This document shows, piece by piece, positions 1-8,562 of a stretch of DNA of 35,710 nucleotides (its first letter is position 1; the number at the start of each line of letters is the position of its first letter). The stretch comes from an uncultured Clostridia bacterium (GTDB lineage: Bacteria > Bacillota > Clostridia > TANB77 > CAG-508), in the NCBI GenBank assembly GCA_948517135.1, contig CAORJJ010000013.1:1-35710 (forward strand), given 5' to 3'. The position numbers and the translations under genes are program-made. Below the pieces are notes generated by a model, which was not told the origin of the DNA, did not search any database, and saw nothing but the letters and a program-made list of their open reading frames with translations.

Positions 1-1
1 A

Positions 2-361
2 TATAATTCTGGTGTTTATTCAAGTAACACAAAGTTAAACTTTAATGAAGATAAAGGTGATTGTAGCAATTTTTCTGAACTAGGAGATTCAGTTATAAAT
101 GTTATGAAATTAGATGATATAGAAGAGTGTAGAGAAGCAACATTTATAAAAATGGATATAGAAGGTTCAGAATTAGAAGCATTAAAGGGAGCAGAAAATA
201 TTATAAAAACTAATAAACCTAAATTAGCAATATGCATATATCATAGTGACAATGATTTTGTTGATATCATAAATTATATACATAAATTAGTTCCAGAATA
301 TAAAATTTTTATTAGACAACATGCACCTTTTGAGCTAGAAACAGTTATGTATGCAATATAA
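2..361 (+). CDS. FkbM-family methyltransferase, C-terminal part (5' end outside window)
   Basis: The reading frame is already open at base 2, so the start codon lies upstream of the window. About 119 residues are visible. The segment FIKMDIEGSELEALKGAE is the typical FkbM (Methyltransf_21) motif, in which an aspartate and glutamate follow the SAM-binding core. The family are SAM-dependent methyltransferases, often acting on sugars of surface polysaccharides or on natural products. It ends 12 bases before a glycosyltransferase gene and shares its operon. A second FkbM gene lies at 6560. The acceptor cannot be told from the sequence. The SAM-binding glycine motif itself is not in the window. 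Confidence 0.85.
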   Translation, partial: YNSGVYSSNTKLNFNEDKGDCSNFSELGDSVINVMKLDDIEECREATFIKMDIEGSELEALKGAENIIKTNKPKLAICIYHSDNDFVDIINYIHKLVPEYKIFIRQHAPFELETVMYAI

Positions 362-373
362 TGAGGAGATATA

Positions 374-1387
374 ATGAAAGATGAAATTTTAATAAGTATT
401 ACAATTCTTAATCATAATTATGGAAAATATATATTAAAAATGCTAAATTCTATTAAAAATCAAAGTTTTAAAAATTATGAAATAGTTATATTAGATGATG
501 CTTCAGAAGATGATTCTATTAATATAATCAATAAATTTATAAGCAAAAATCAAAACTTAAAAATTAAATTTATCAAGCAAACTAAGAATTTAGGAACATT
601 TGCAAGTAGAGAAAAAGTATTAAAATCATCAAGTGGTAAATATATTTTATTTTGCGATGCTGATGATTATTTAGAAGAGAATTGTTTAGAAGAATATGCC
701 AAAATTATAAATAAAAAAGAATATGATAGAATAATTGGTATTATAAGAGAAGTTGATTCGAATAATAAGACATTACAAATTCAGGATATGGTAGACAATC
801 CATCAAAGTGGATGTATACAATGTTTCACGCATCGATTTTTAAGAAAGAAATTTTTGAAAAAAATAAATTTGAGTTTAATTTAAACATGTTTTATGATGA
901 TGCATATATTACATCATACTTTAATTTATATGCTGAAGATACATTTTTTATACATAAAGTGATATATAATTGGGTAATACATGAGGGATCAATGTCTTCA
1001 TCCAAAAAGGATGAAAAAAATATGACTGATATAATAAATTATTTTAGTAGTATGAAAGATTTATATAGTAAAATTAATAATCCTAATGATATATATGAAT
1101 TTGAATATCAATTAATAAAATTTTATTATTATTCAATATATCATTGCTTTAGATATTCATCTTTAAAGCAAAAAATAAATGCATGGAAGACATTAAATAA
1201 AGAATTTAAGCAATTAGCTCCAAATTATAAAAGAAATCCACTAATTAAAATATTATATCCTACGCCTGTTAGAAAATATGGAAAAATATTAGTATGGGTT
1301 AGCGTTATGCTTGAAAAATTACATATGATGAAATTTGCTTTAATTGGTTATCATATTATATCTAAATTTTATTACTTTAATATTTAA
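374..1387 (+). CDS. Family 2 glycosyltransferase
   Basis: This is a 337-residue GT-A fold enzyme expected to transfer a sugar from a nucleotide donor onto a growing surface glycan on the cytoplasmic face. The N-terminus has the GT2 opening (ISITILNHNYGKYI, then a YEIVILDDASEDDS nucleotide-binding strand). The metal-binding DxD motif is D95-A-D97 within FCDADDYLEEN. The C-terminal third, after about residue 230, is rich in Lys/Tyr and has no clear membrane segment. A GAGGAGATATA ribosome site precedes the ATG. The donor and acceptor sugars cannot be predicted. The next gene follows after 10 bases, so it is cotranscribed. Confidence 0.9.
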   Translation: MKDEILISITILNHNYGKYILKMLNSIKNQSFKNYEIVILDDASEDDSINIINKFISKNQNLKIKFIKQTKNLGTFASREKVLKSSSGKYILFCDADDYLEENCLEEYAKIINKKEYDRIIGIIREVDSNNKTLQIQDMVDNPSKWMYTMFHASIFKKEIFEKNKFEFNLNMFYDDAYITSYFNLYAEDTFFIHKVIYNWVIHEGSMSSSKKDEKNMTDIINYFSSMKDLYSKINNPNDIYEFEYQLIKFYYYSIYHCFRYSSLKQKINAWKTLNKEFKQLAPNYKRNPLIKILYPTPVRKYGKILVWVSVMLEKLHMMKFALIGYHIISKFYYFNI

Positions 1388-1397
1388 GGAGGTAAAC

Positions 1398-2030
1398 ATG
1401 GATAAAATAGATGTTATTCAAAAAATCAAAAGAGAAAAAATAATTTCTGTAATAAGAAGTGAAAATCAAGAAGAGATAGAAAAAATAATTGATTCAATAG
1501 TCGCAGGAGGAGTGCATTTAATTGAAATTACAATGACAGTTCCAAATGCAGTAGGAATAATAGAAGGACTAGTAAAAAAATATAAAAATACAGACGTTAC
1601 AATAGGAGCAGGAACTGTATTAGATGCAGAAACAGCAAAATTAGTAATAAATGCAGGAGCAGAATTTGTTGTTAGTCCTATTTTTGATAAAGATTTAATG
1701 AAAATGTGTAATAGATATAGAGTATTAATGATTCCAGGGATAGCTACACCAACAGAAGCAAATGTAGCAATGGAACATGGAGCAGATATAGTAAAATTAT
1801 TCCCAAGAAATGCATATGGACCAGAAATTATAAAAGTATTTAGAGGACCATTCCCATACATTCAAATAATTCCAACAGGAAATATATCATTAGAAGATTC
1901 AGATAAATGGGTAAAGAACGGAGCTATTGCAATTGGAGTTGGTGGAGAAATTGTAAATCCTGCTAAAAAAGGAGATTTTGATAAAACAACAGAAATGGCA
2001 AGAGCTTTTATAGAGAAAGTAAATAGTTAG
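1398..2030 (+). CDS. KDPG/KHG-type class I aldolase (2-keto-3-deoxy-phosphogluconate aldolase family)
   Basis: The product is 210 residues, the usual length for Eda-family TIM-barrel aldolases, which cleave or form 2-keto-3-deoxy acids with pyruvate through a Schiff base. The Schiff-base lysine is K133 in DIVKLFPRNAYG and the general acid/base glutamate is E43 in HLIEITMTVPNA. GAGTVLD and the PTGNIS phosphate-binding strand are also present. I chose ATG 1398 because an AAGGAGG site sits 5 bases upstream of it; the frame stays open back to 1344 but that would overlap the glycosyltransferase and skip the ribosome site. Its position among sugar-nucleotide genes suggests pyruvate-dependent chain extension or turnover of a sugar rather than the Entner-Doudoroff pathway; this is inference. 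Confidence 0.88.
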   Translation: MDKIDVIQKIKREKIISVIRSENQEEIEKIIDSIVAGGVHLIEITMTVPNAVGIIEGLVKKYKNTDVTIGAGTVLDAETAKLVINAGAEFVVSPIFDKDLMKMCNRYRVLMIPGIATPTEANVAMEHGADIVKLFPRNAYGPEIIKVFRGPFPYIQIIPTGNISLEDSDKWVKNGAIAIGVGGEIVNPAKKGDFDKTTEMARAFIEKVNS

Positions 2031-2055
2031 TTTTTGAAAGGAATAGTACTAGTAA

Positions 2056-3861
2056 ATGAAAGTTAAATTATCAGATTATGTTGCAGATTTTTTAGTAAAT
2101 AATGGAATAACAGATATGTTCACAGTAACTGGTGGCGGCGCAATGCATTTGAATGATAGTTTTGGACATAAAGAAGGCTTACATTGTATATATAATCATC
2201 ATGAGCAAGCTTGTAGTATAGCATCAGAAGGATATAATAGATTAACAAATAAGTTATCTGCTGTATGTGTTACAACAGGACCAGGTGGAACCAATGCAAT
2301 TACAGGTGTATATGGTGCATGGGTAGATTCTATACCAATGTTTGTTATATCTGGACAAGTTAAAAGAGAAACAACAATTGCATTTACTGATGTGAAACTA
2401 AGACAACTTGGTGATCAAGAATTTAATATTGTAGATTGTGTTTCAACAATGACTAAATATGCTATTATGGTAAAAAATCCAGAAGATATAAAGTATCACT
2501 TAGAAAAAGCTTTATATTTAGCAACAAATGGTAGACCAGGACCAGTTTGGATTGATATTCCAATTGATGTACAAGCATCAATTATAGAAACAGATAATTT
2601 AAAAGGATTTAGTGCTATTGAAGAAGGATTAAAAGAAAATCCAATATATGATAAGAAATATACTAATTTAATATTAGAGAAAGTTAAAAATTCGAAAAGA
2701 CCAGTTATTTTAGCTGGAACTGGAATTAGATTAGCAGATAGCCATAAAGAATTTTTAAAATTAATAGAAAAATTAAAAATTCCAGTAGTAACAGCTTGGA
2801 ATGCACATGATGTACTTGCAAATGATAATCCATATTTTGTTGGAAAACCAGGAACAGTCGGAACTCGTGGAGGAAATTTCGTTGTACAAAATAGTGATTT
2901 ATTAATTTCAATTGGTTGTAGATTAAATATCAGAATGATTAGTTATAATTATAAAAGTTTTGCTAAAAATGCATATAAAATTGTTATAGATATTGATGAA
3001 AATGAATTGAAAAAGCCAACAATATCGGTAGATATGCCAATACATGCAAATTTAAAAGATGTAATTAATTCATTATTGAATTCAGATTATAACGAAGATA
3101 AAAAGCATGAAAAATGGCTAAAATGGTGCAAAAATATAAATGAAAAATATCCAGTAGTACTTGATAAGTATTATGAAAAGAGTTCACCAGTAAATCCATA
3201 TATTTTTATAGATAAATTATTTGATGAATTACAAGAAAATGATAAAATTATTGTTGGAAATGGAAGTGCTTGTGTAATAGGGTTTCAAGGGGCAAAAATA
3301 AAACAAAATCAAAGATTATTTACTAATTCAGGATGTGCAGCTATGGGATATGGATTTCCAGCAGCGATAGGTGGAGCTATTGCTTCAAGAGGTGAAAGAG
3401 TGGTATGTTTAGATGGAGATGGAAGTTTTCAAATGAATATACAAGAATTACAAACAGTAGTACATAATAAATTGAATTTAAAAATATTTATTTTAAATAA
3501 TAATGGATATCATTCTATAAGACAGACACAAAAAAATTTATTTAATCTACCTTTAGTTGGAGTATGTAAAGAAAATGGTATAAGTTTTCCAGATATGGAA
3601 AAAATTGCTTATGCATATGGAATAAATTTTAAAAGAATAGAAAATATTCAGAATATTAATGAACAAATATCAGAAGTTTTAAAGACAGAAGGACCTATTA
3701 TTTGTGAAGTGATATTAGATGAAAATCAAAATTTTGAGCCTAAACTATCTTCAAAAGTTCTACCTGATGGAACAATGCAATCACCTGAACTTGATGATAT
3801 GTTTCCATTTATAGACCAAGAAGAATATGATAAGATAAAACGAGAAGTTTTAGAAATATGA
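2056..3861 (+). CDS. Thiamine-diphosphate-dependent enzyme, acetolactate-synthase-like
   Basis: The 601-residue product has the three-domain IlvB-like layout: a Pyr domain (about 1-170), a central domain (about 190-330) and a PP domain (about 370-550). The cofactor-activating glutamate is E50 in NHHEQACSIASEGYNR. The ThDP/Mg motif is GDGSFQ at 454-459, followed after the usual gap by the asparagines of NNNGY. The string GYHSIRQTQ fits the acetolactate-synthase-like enzymes found in O-antigen and capsule clusters, some of which (YerE type) add a two-carbon unit from pyruvate to a keto sugar. No small regulatory subunit gene is adjacent, which argues against branched-chain amino acid synthesis. 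A GAAAGGA site lies about 13 bases upstream, a rather long spacing. Substrate is unknown. Confidence 0.88.
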   Translation: MKVKLSDYVADFLVNNGITDMFTVTGGGAMHLNDSFGHKEGLHCIYNHHEQACSIASEGYNRLTNKLSAVCVTTGPGGTNAITGVYGAWVDSIPMFVISGQVKRETTIAFTDVKLRQLGDQEFNIVDCVSTMTKYAIMVKNPEDIKYHLEKALYLATNGRPGPVWIDIPIDVQASIIETDNLKGFSAIEEGLKENPIYDKKYTNLILEKVKNSKRPVILAGTGIRLADSHKEFLKLIEKLKIPVVTAWNAHDVLANDNPYFVGKPGTVGTRGGNFVVQNSDLLISIGCRLNIRMISYNYKSFAKNAYKIVIDIDENELKKPTISVDMPIHANLKDVINSLLNSDYNEDKKHEKWLKWCKNINEKYPVVLDKYYEKSSPVNPYIFIDKLFDELQENDKIIVGNGSACVIGFQGAKIKQNQRLFTNSGCAAMGYGFPAAIGGAIASRGERVVCLDGDGSFQMNIQELQTVVHNKLNLKIFILNNNGYHSIRQTQKNLFNLPLVGVCKENGISFPDMEKIAYAYGINFKRIENIQNINEQISEVLKTEGPIICEVILDENQNFEPKLSSKVLPDGTMQSPELDDMFPFIDQEEYDKIKREVLEI

Positions 3862-3871
3862 GGAAGTAAAT

Positions 3872-4540
3872 ATGAAAAAAATTTGTATATTTGATTTTGA
3901 TGGAACACTGATGAATACTATAACAGATGTCGCTATATGTTTTAATAAAACATTAGAAAAGTTTGGATATAATTCTCATCCAATAGAATTATATAATAAT
4001 TTTGTTGGTGGAAATTTAGAAACTGTAATTGGAAAGTTATTAAGTTATAATCAAACTAAAACTGCAACAGAATCAGATATAAATAATATAAAGGCTTATT
4101 ATTCAAATTTATATTTAACTTGTAATAAAGAAAATACTAGACCATATGAAGGAATAATTGAATTATTAAAAAAGATGCAAGAAAATAATATATTACTTGC
4201 AATAAATACAAATAAAAAACAAGCTTTAACAGAAGATTTATGTGATAAATTTTTTAAAGAAATAAAATTCGAAAAAATTATTGGATATTCTGATGATTAT
4301 CCATCAAAACCAGATCCAACAGCAGTATATGATATTTTAAAAAGTACAAATTTAGAGAAAAAAGATGCGGTATATATTGGAGATGGTTTAAGTGATGTAA
4401 AAACTGCTGAAAATGCAGGTATAGACGTTGTTTTTGTTGAATGGGGACAAGGTAAAGAAGAGGATAAAAATAATAAGTCAGTAAAATTTGTAGCCAAAAA
4501 AGTTGAAGATATATATAATTTTTTGATAAAGGATAATTAA
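3872..4540 (+). CDS. HAD-superfamily phosphatase, phosphoglycolate-phosphatase-like
   Basis: The 222-residue product opens with the catalytic HAD motif DFDGTLMNT (nucleophile D8, acid D10). It has a helical cap after residue 15, a motif II Asn/Thr region (LAINTNKKQA) and the motif III/IV loop YIGDGLSDVKTAENAG that binds Mg. This layout fits subclass I Gph-type phosphatases, which hydrolyse small phosphate esters. It starts 10 bases after the ThDP enzyme, whose TGA stop overlaps the GAGGA ribosome site, so the two are probably translated together. In this operon it may dephosphorylate the product of the aldolase or ThDP step; that is inference. It ends exactly where the next gene starts. Confidence 0.88.
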   Translation: MKKICIFDFDGTLMNTITDVAICFNKTLEKFGYNSHPIELYNNFVGGNLETVIGKLLSYNQTKTATESDINNIKAYYSNLYLTCNKENTRPYEGIIELLKKMQENNILLAINTNKKQALTEDLCDKFFKEIKFEKIIGYSDDYPSKPDPTAVYDILKSTNLEKKDAVYIGDGLSDVKTAENAGIDVVFVEWGQGKEEDKNNKSVKFVAKKVEDIYNFLIKDN

Positions 4541-5605
4541 ATGAATAAATATGAAAATAGAGTGATTCAAGAAGATATGAAAGTGCTTAAAGAAAGTGAA
4601 ATAGACTTTTGGAAACTAAATAATAAAACAATTTTATTTACAGGAGCAACAGGAATGTTAGCTTCATATATGGTATATTTTTTAATATATTTGAATGAAA
4701 ATATTGAAAAATTTAACTGTAATATTGCATTAATTGCTCGTAGTAAAGAGAAATGCGATAAAAGATTTGGAGAGCATATAAATAAAAAATATTTCAAAAT
4801 TTATTTATGCAGTTTAGAAGAAGAGATTTTAATTCCAGAAAAGATTGATTATATTGTTCATGCTGCTAGTATTGCTATAACACAATATTTTGAAAAGAAT
4901 CCGATTGGAGTTGCTCTTCCTAATTCATTAGGTACATATAGACTTTTAGAACTTGCATGTAAAAATAATGTTGAATCCTTTTTATTCTTTAGTACTGGTA
5001 GTATATATGGTAAAATCAATAATAAAAAAATGATTTCAGAACAAGATTATGGAATACTAGATCCCTTAGATACAAATAGTTGCTATAGCGAAAGTAAGAG
5101 ATTTGGTGAAATGTTGTGTAAATCATATTGGAAACAAAGAGGTGTAAAGTCAAAAATTATTAGAATTACTCATACATATGGGCCAACAATTGATTTAGAA
5201 AACGATGAGAGAGTTTTTTCAGAATTTATAAAAAATATTTTAAATGGACAAGATATAGAGGTGAAAAGTGATGGGAGAGCAGTAAGAAGTTTTTGCTATA
5301 TATCTGATGCTACTGAGGCTTTTTTCAAGGTTTTACTAGATGGTGAAAATGGAGATGCTTATAATTTATCTAATGTGAATGCTAATATATCAATTGGAGA
5401 ATTAGCAAAGATTTTAATAGATATGTATAATGATAAGAAGATAAAATTAAAATTTTTACAAAGAAATACAGATAAATATGTTGAAAATAAATTTGCTAAT
5501 GAGATAGCCTTTTCTACAAGAAAATTAGAAAAAATAAATTGGAAAGCTAAAGTTTCTATTGAGAATGGATTTAGAAGAACTATAGAAAGTTTTGAGGAAA
5601 ATTAA
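4541..5605 (+). CDS. NAD-dependent nucleotide-sugar epimerase/dehydratase (extended SDR)
   Basis: The 354-residue product has an extended short-chain dehydrogenase fold. The NAD-binding loop is TGATGMLASY (G35 and G38 of the glycine motif) and the catalytic pair is Y182 and K186 in CYSESKRFGE, with the upstream serine in FFSTGSIYG. The HTYGPT and DGRAVRSFCYISD segments match the UDP-glucuronate decarboxylase / dTDP-glucose dehydratase branch. About 30 residues precede the glycine motif, a somewhat longer N-terminus than usual. The ATG follows the HAD stop codon with no gap, and the stop directly abuts the next ATG, so translation is coupled on both sides. It probably oxidises, epimerises or dehydrates a nucleotide sugar for the glycan; the exact substrate is not visible. 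Confidence 0.88.
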   Translation: MNKYENRVIQEDMKVLKESEIDFWKLNNKTILFTGATGMLASYMVYFLIYLNENIEKFNCNIALIARSKEKCDKRFGEHINKKYFKIYLCSLEEEILIPEKIDYIVHAASIAITQYFEKNPIGVALPNSLGTYRLLELACKNNVESFLFFSTGSIYGKINNKKMISEQDYGILDPLDTNSCYSESKRFGEMLCKSYWKQRGVKSKIIRITHTYGPTIDLENDERVFSEFIKNILNGQDIEVKSDGRAVRSFCYISDATEAFFKVLLDGENGDAYNLSNVNANISIGELAKILIDMYNDKKIKLKFLQRNTDKYVENKFANEIAFSTRKLEKINWKAKVSIENGFRRTIESFEEN

Positions 5606-6541
5606 ATGAAAAAGATTAGTGTATTAATTCCATGTTATAATGAAGAAGAAAATATAGAAGAGTTAGTTAATGAAATAAAACATCATTTTTTAGAAAAATT
5701 ACCTAATTACAATTATGAAATTATTTTTATTGATAATGCTTCAACTGATAAAACTAGAGAGATTATCGAAAAGATTTCTAGTAAAGACAAAAAAATAAAA
5801 GCTATATTTAATATTAGAAATTTTGGAGGATTAAATTCCCCATATTATGGACTGTTGCAAACAGCTGGAGACTGTACAATTCAGATTGCATGTGATTTTC
5901 AAGAACCAATAGAAATGATAGAAAAATTTGTTCATGAATGGGAAAACGGTTATAAAATTGTTGTTGGAGTGAAAAATAAAAGTAAAGAAAATATAATAAT
6001 GAAATTAATAAGAAAAATGTATTATAGACTATTGAAAAAATTTTCAGCAGTTGAACAGATTAGTCAATTTACAGGATTTGGTTTATATGATAAGGATTTT
6101 ATTAGTATTTTAAGAAAGCTTAATGATCCTACACCATTTTTCAGAGGAATTGTAGCAGAATATGGATATAAAAGAAAAGAATTATATTATGAACAATCCA
6201 AACGAAAACATGGAAAAAGTAAATATAATTTTTATAATTTATTTGATTATGCAATGTTAAGCTTTACTTCTTATACAAAATTTGGATTAAGAATAGCTAC
6301 ATTTATTGGAATTATAATTTCAATAATTAGTTTTATAATTGGAACAGTATATTTAATTTTGAAACTACTATTTTGGAATAGTTTTTCAATGGGTTTAGCC
6401 CCAATGTTAATTGGGACATTTTTCTTAGGTGCGCTACAAATATTTTTTATTGGATTTTTAGGAGAATACATAATGTCAATTAATGAGAGAGTAAAGAACA
6501 GACCATTAGTAATCGAAGAAAAAAGAATAAATTTCGAATAA
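5606..6541 (+). CDS. Membrane glycosyltransferase 2, DPM1/GtrB-like (polyprenyl-phosphate sugar transferase)
   Basis: The 311-residue product has a cytoplasmic GT2 domain (residues 1 to about 215) and two C-terminal membrane helices (about 226-256 and 262-290). It opens with SVLIPCYNEEENI, and the acidic metal-binding segment is ACDFQEP near residue 96. The RKHGKSKYNFYNL motif before the helices is typical of the dolichol-phosphate-mannose synthase, GtrB and ArnC group. These enzymes load a sugar onto undecaprenyl phosphate, which is then flipped and used outside by a GT-C transferase. No GT-C partner or flippase is in the window. It starts directly at the stop of the epimerase gene, which suggests the epimerase product is its donor sugar. 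Confidence 0.88.
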   Translation: MKKISVLIPCYNEEENIEELVNEIKHHFLEKLPNYNYEIIFIDNASTDKTREIIEKISSKDKKIKAIFNIRNFGGLNSPYYGLLQTAGDCTIQIACDFQEPIEMIEKFVHEWENGYKIVVGVKNKSKENIIMKLIRKMYYRLLKKFSAVEQISQFTGFGLYDKDFISILRKLNDPTPFFRGIVAEYGYKRKELYYEQSKRKHGKSKYNFYNLFDYAMLSFTSYTKFGLRIATFIGIIISIISFIIGTVYLILKLLFWNSFSMGLAPMLIGTFFLGALQIFFIGFLGEYIMSINERVKNRPLVIEEKRINFE

Positions 6542-6559
6542 TAAGTTAGGAGTCCAACT

Positions 6560-7507
6560 ATGAATAATTATTTTGAAGAATCTAGAAAAAAATATGAAAT
6601 AACTTTAAACAAAACAGATTATATGAAAAATATTCATAATAAAATAATGGATTATAAGCAATTAAGTAATTTTATTGAAAATTCTATGATTGATAAAGTG
6701 GTAATAGATAGAACAGGAATATATATTATATTAAATGAAGAGTATTATAATATAAAATTATATATAAATGATAATGATTTTGAAGAAGTACCAATTTCAA
6801 TTTTAAGTTTTGATAGATATGAGCAAAAAGAATTAAAAATGGTAAATAAAATATTAGATATTTATGAAAAAAAAGATATTACAGTGTTTGATATTGGCTC
6901 TAATATTGGATGGTATTCTTTAAATTTGTTAAAAAAATATAAGAATATTAATATTTTTTCATTTGAACCTTCTCCAGTTACATTTAAACGAATAAAGAGA
7001 AATTTTGAATTAAATGAGTTTAATACAGATAAAATATTCAATATTGGATTTTTTAATGAAAACAGCAAATTAGATTTTTATTATGATAAAGAAGGCTCAG
7101 GAGCATCTTCTTTAGTTAATTTAAGAGAAAGAGAATCTGTAAAAAAAATTTCTGTTGAAATGGCAAAAATAGACGATTTTGTAGAAATGAATAATATTTC
7201 TAATATAGATTTTATAAAATGTGATGTAGAAGGTGCGGAACTTTTTGTTTATCAGGGAGGAAAAAAAGTTATAGAAGAAAGTAAACCAATAATTTTTTCA
7301 GAAATGCTAAGGAAATGGTCTGCTAAATTTGGATATCATCCTAATGATATAATAAATTTTATGAAAGAAATAGGGTATCAGTGCTATACAATTACAGATA
7401 ATTATAAATTAAGAAAAATCGAAGAAGTTACAGAGAAAACAGTAGAAACGAATTATTTCTTTTTACATAAAGAAAAACATACTGAAATAATAGAACAATT
7501 AGTATAA
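6560..7507 (+). CDS. FkbM-family SAM-dependent methyltransferase
   Basis: The 315-residue product has an N-terminal extension of about 100 residues and then the FkbM domain. The SAM-binding loop is FDIGSNIGWYS (about 110-120), followed by FSFEPSPVTFKRIKRN. The family's second motif is DFIKCDVEGAELFVYQGG near 217. An AGGAG site precedes the ATG, 18 bases after the glycosyltransferase stop. It closes the glycan block; the pilin-like gene starts 73 bases later. It probably methylates a sugar residue. Together with the partial gene at the window start, the locus encodes at least two FkbM enzymes. No terminator hairpin is visible directly after it. Confidence 0.88.
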   Translation: MNNYFEESRKKYEITLNKTDYMKNIHNKIMDYKQLSNFIENSMIDKVVIDRTGIYIILNEEYYNIKLYINDNDFEEVPISILSFDRYEQKELKMVNKILDIYEKKDITVFDIGSNIGWYSLNLLKKYKNINIFSFEPSPVTFKRIKRNFELNEFNTDKIFNIGFFNENSKLDFYYDKEGSGASSLVNLRERESVKKISVEMAKIDDFVEMNNISNIDFIKCDVEGAELFVYQGGKKVIEESKPIIFSEMLRKWSAKFGYHPNDIINFMKEIGYQCYTITDNYKLRKIEEVTEKTVETNYFFLHKEKHTEIIEQLV

Positions 7508-7514
7508 ATAAATA

Positions 7515-7543
7515 TTTACAAAAATAGAAAAAAGATATAAAAT
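7515..7543 (+). promoter_or_regulatory. Possible sigma-A promoter for the first pilin-like gene
   Basis: TTTACA (7515-7520) and TAAAAT (7538-7543) are 17 bases apart in the 73-base gap before the pilin-like gene at 7581. The match is moderate and the region is very AT-rich, so chance is a real alternative. If it is not used, the gene would be read from the glycan operon. Confidence 0.35.
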
Positions 7544-7580
7544 TAATATAAGAAAAATAATAAGTATAAGAGGTGAGTCT

Positions 7581-7973
7581 ATGAATAGAAGTATAATAAA
7601 AAATGTTATTAAAATATTATTGATAGCTATAATTTTATTTTTTTCATATAATTTAATTTCTTTGGCTACATATTCAACTATAGATGTAGATTATATAACT
7701 CAAGGAGCAGAAGAAAACTCAGGAGCATCTGATAGTGTTTTAAGTATTATACAATCAGTTCTAACAATAGTTCAAGTTATTGCAGTAGGTGTTGCTATTA
7801 TTATGATAATTGTACTAGCAATAAAATATATATCTTCCGCTCCTGGAGATAAAGCAGATATTAAAAAAAGCGCAATTGCATATATTGTAGGAGCAGTTAT
7901 ATTGTTTTCTGGTGCAGGAATTCTTGGAATAATAAGAAAATTTTCAGCAGGAAATATCAAACCAGATCCTTAA
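7581..7973 (+). CDS. TrbC/VirB2-like pilin subunit, standalone copy (pilin 1)
   Basis: The 130-residue protein has a signal peptide (hydrophobic stretch about 8-28, likely cleaved after SLA), a short Ser/Asp-rich exported segment and two membrane helices (about 58-88 and 98-118). The helices are joined by a basic loop, KYISSAPGDKADIKKS. This is the layout of VirB2/TrbC-type T4SS pilins, which are stored in the membrane and polymerise into a filament. Residues around the loop and the ending AVILF..GILGII are shared with the five copies downstream. It has a good ribosome site (GAGGTGAG) and is followed by its own terminator, so it is a separate transcription unit or the last gene of the glycan operon. 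The assignment rests on layout and paralogy, not on a database search. Confidence 0.8.
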   Translation: MNRSIIKNVIKILLIAIILFFSYNLISLATYSTIDVDYITQGAEENSGASDSVLSIIQSVLTIVQVIAVGVAIIMIIVLAIKYISSAPGDKADIKKSAIAYIVGAVILFSGAGILGIIRKFSAGNIKPDP

Positions 7974-7990
7974 TTTAAAAATAAATTAGA

Positions 7991-8028
7991 GATAAATTAG
8001 AAATAAAACTATCTAATTTATCTTTTTT
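7991..8028 (+). terminator. Intrinsic terminator after pilin 1
   Basis: GATAAATTAG (7991-8000) pairs perfectly with CTAATTTATC (8013-8022) over 10 bp with a 12-base loop, and TTTTTT follows at 8023-8028. It separates the first pilin-like gene from the next operon. Confidence 0.8.
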
Positions 8029-8074
8029 ATTACGTATATTTACAAAATGAAAATTATAGGTTAATATTAAATTA

Positions 8075-8103
8075 TTGAAAATATTATCGAAAAATGGTAT
8101 AAT
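8075..8103 (+). promoter_or_regulatory. Sigma-A promoter of the pilin operon
   Basis: TTGAAA (8075-8080) and TATAAT (8098-8103) are exactly 17 bases apart, with TGG directly before the -10 box giving an extended -10. Transcription would start near 8110, leaving a leader of about 27 bases with the AGGAGG ribosome site of the gene at 8137. It is placed just after a terminator. The same TTGAAA-17-TATAAT arrangement recurs at 10324. Confidence 0.85.
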
Positions 8104-8136
8104 ATAAGTAATGAAAATTACGATAGGAGGAAAAAA

Positions 8137-8535
8137 ATGAAAAGTGTAAGAAAATTTGTATGTATAATATTATTTTTTGTTATAATTATGTCTGTTTTAC
8201 TTCCCAATATTTCAAATGCTGCTTATGATATGATGAAAAATGTAAATGCAATTGCAGATGCGTCAGAAACTGATGTTAGTGGGGCTACAGCAGCAATTAC
8301 TTCAACTAAGAGAATTGCTGGGGCGGTTATAACAATTACTAGAATTGTTGCAGCAGGTATAGCAATAATAATGATAAGCGTTTTAGCAATGAAATATATG
8401 ACAGCTGCTCCAAGTGAAAAAGCAGATATTAAAAAACATGCTATTCCGTTTGTAGTTGGAGCCATTATAATGTTCTCTGTTTCAGGAATTTTAGGAATTA
8501 TTCAAAAGTTCTCAGGAATTTTTTCACAAAGTTAA
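8137..8535 (+). CDS. TrbC/VirB2-like pilin subunit (pilin 2)
   Basis: This 132-residue protein is the first gene of the five-copy pilin operon. It has a signal peptide ending in LLPNISNA (cleavage before AYD), an Ala/Thr-rich exported segment of about 40 residues, and two membrane helices joined by KYMTAAPSEKADIKKHA. The second helix ends in GILGIIQKF, as in pilin 1. The loop has SEKAD where the other copies have GDKAD or GDRAD. The ribosome site AGGAGG lies 6 bases from the ATG. Expected location is the cytoplasmic membrane before assembly into a T4SS filament. Confidence 0.8.
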   Translation: MKSVRKFVCIILFFVIIMSVLLPNISNAAYDMMKNVNAIADASETDVSGATAAITSTKRIAGAVITITRIVAAGIAIIMISVLAMKYMTAAPSEKADIKKHAIPFVVGAIIMFSVSGILGIIQKFSGIFSQS

Positions 8536-8562
8536 TTTTATTTATATTTAAGGAGAAAAAAT

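Noticed and set aside
1344..1397. Upstream extension of the aldolase frame to 1344
   Set aside because: It overlaps the end of the glycosyltransferase gene and lies before the AAGGAGG site that clearly serves ATG 1398; residue numbering from 1398 also puts the Schiff-base Lys at 133, as in Eda.
2056..3861. Housekeeping acetolactate synthase (ilvB) for branched-chain amino acids
   Set aside because: No ilvN, ilvC or other pathway gene is adjacent and all neighbours are glycan genes; an acetolactate-like role in sugar synthesis fits better.
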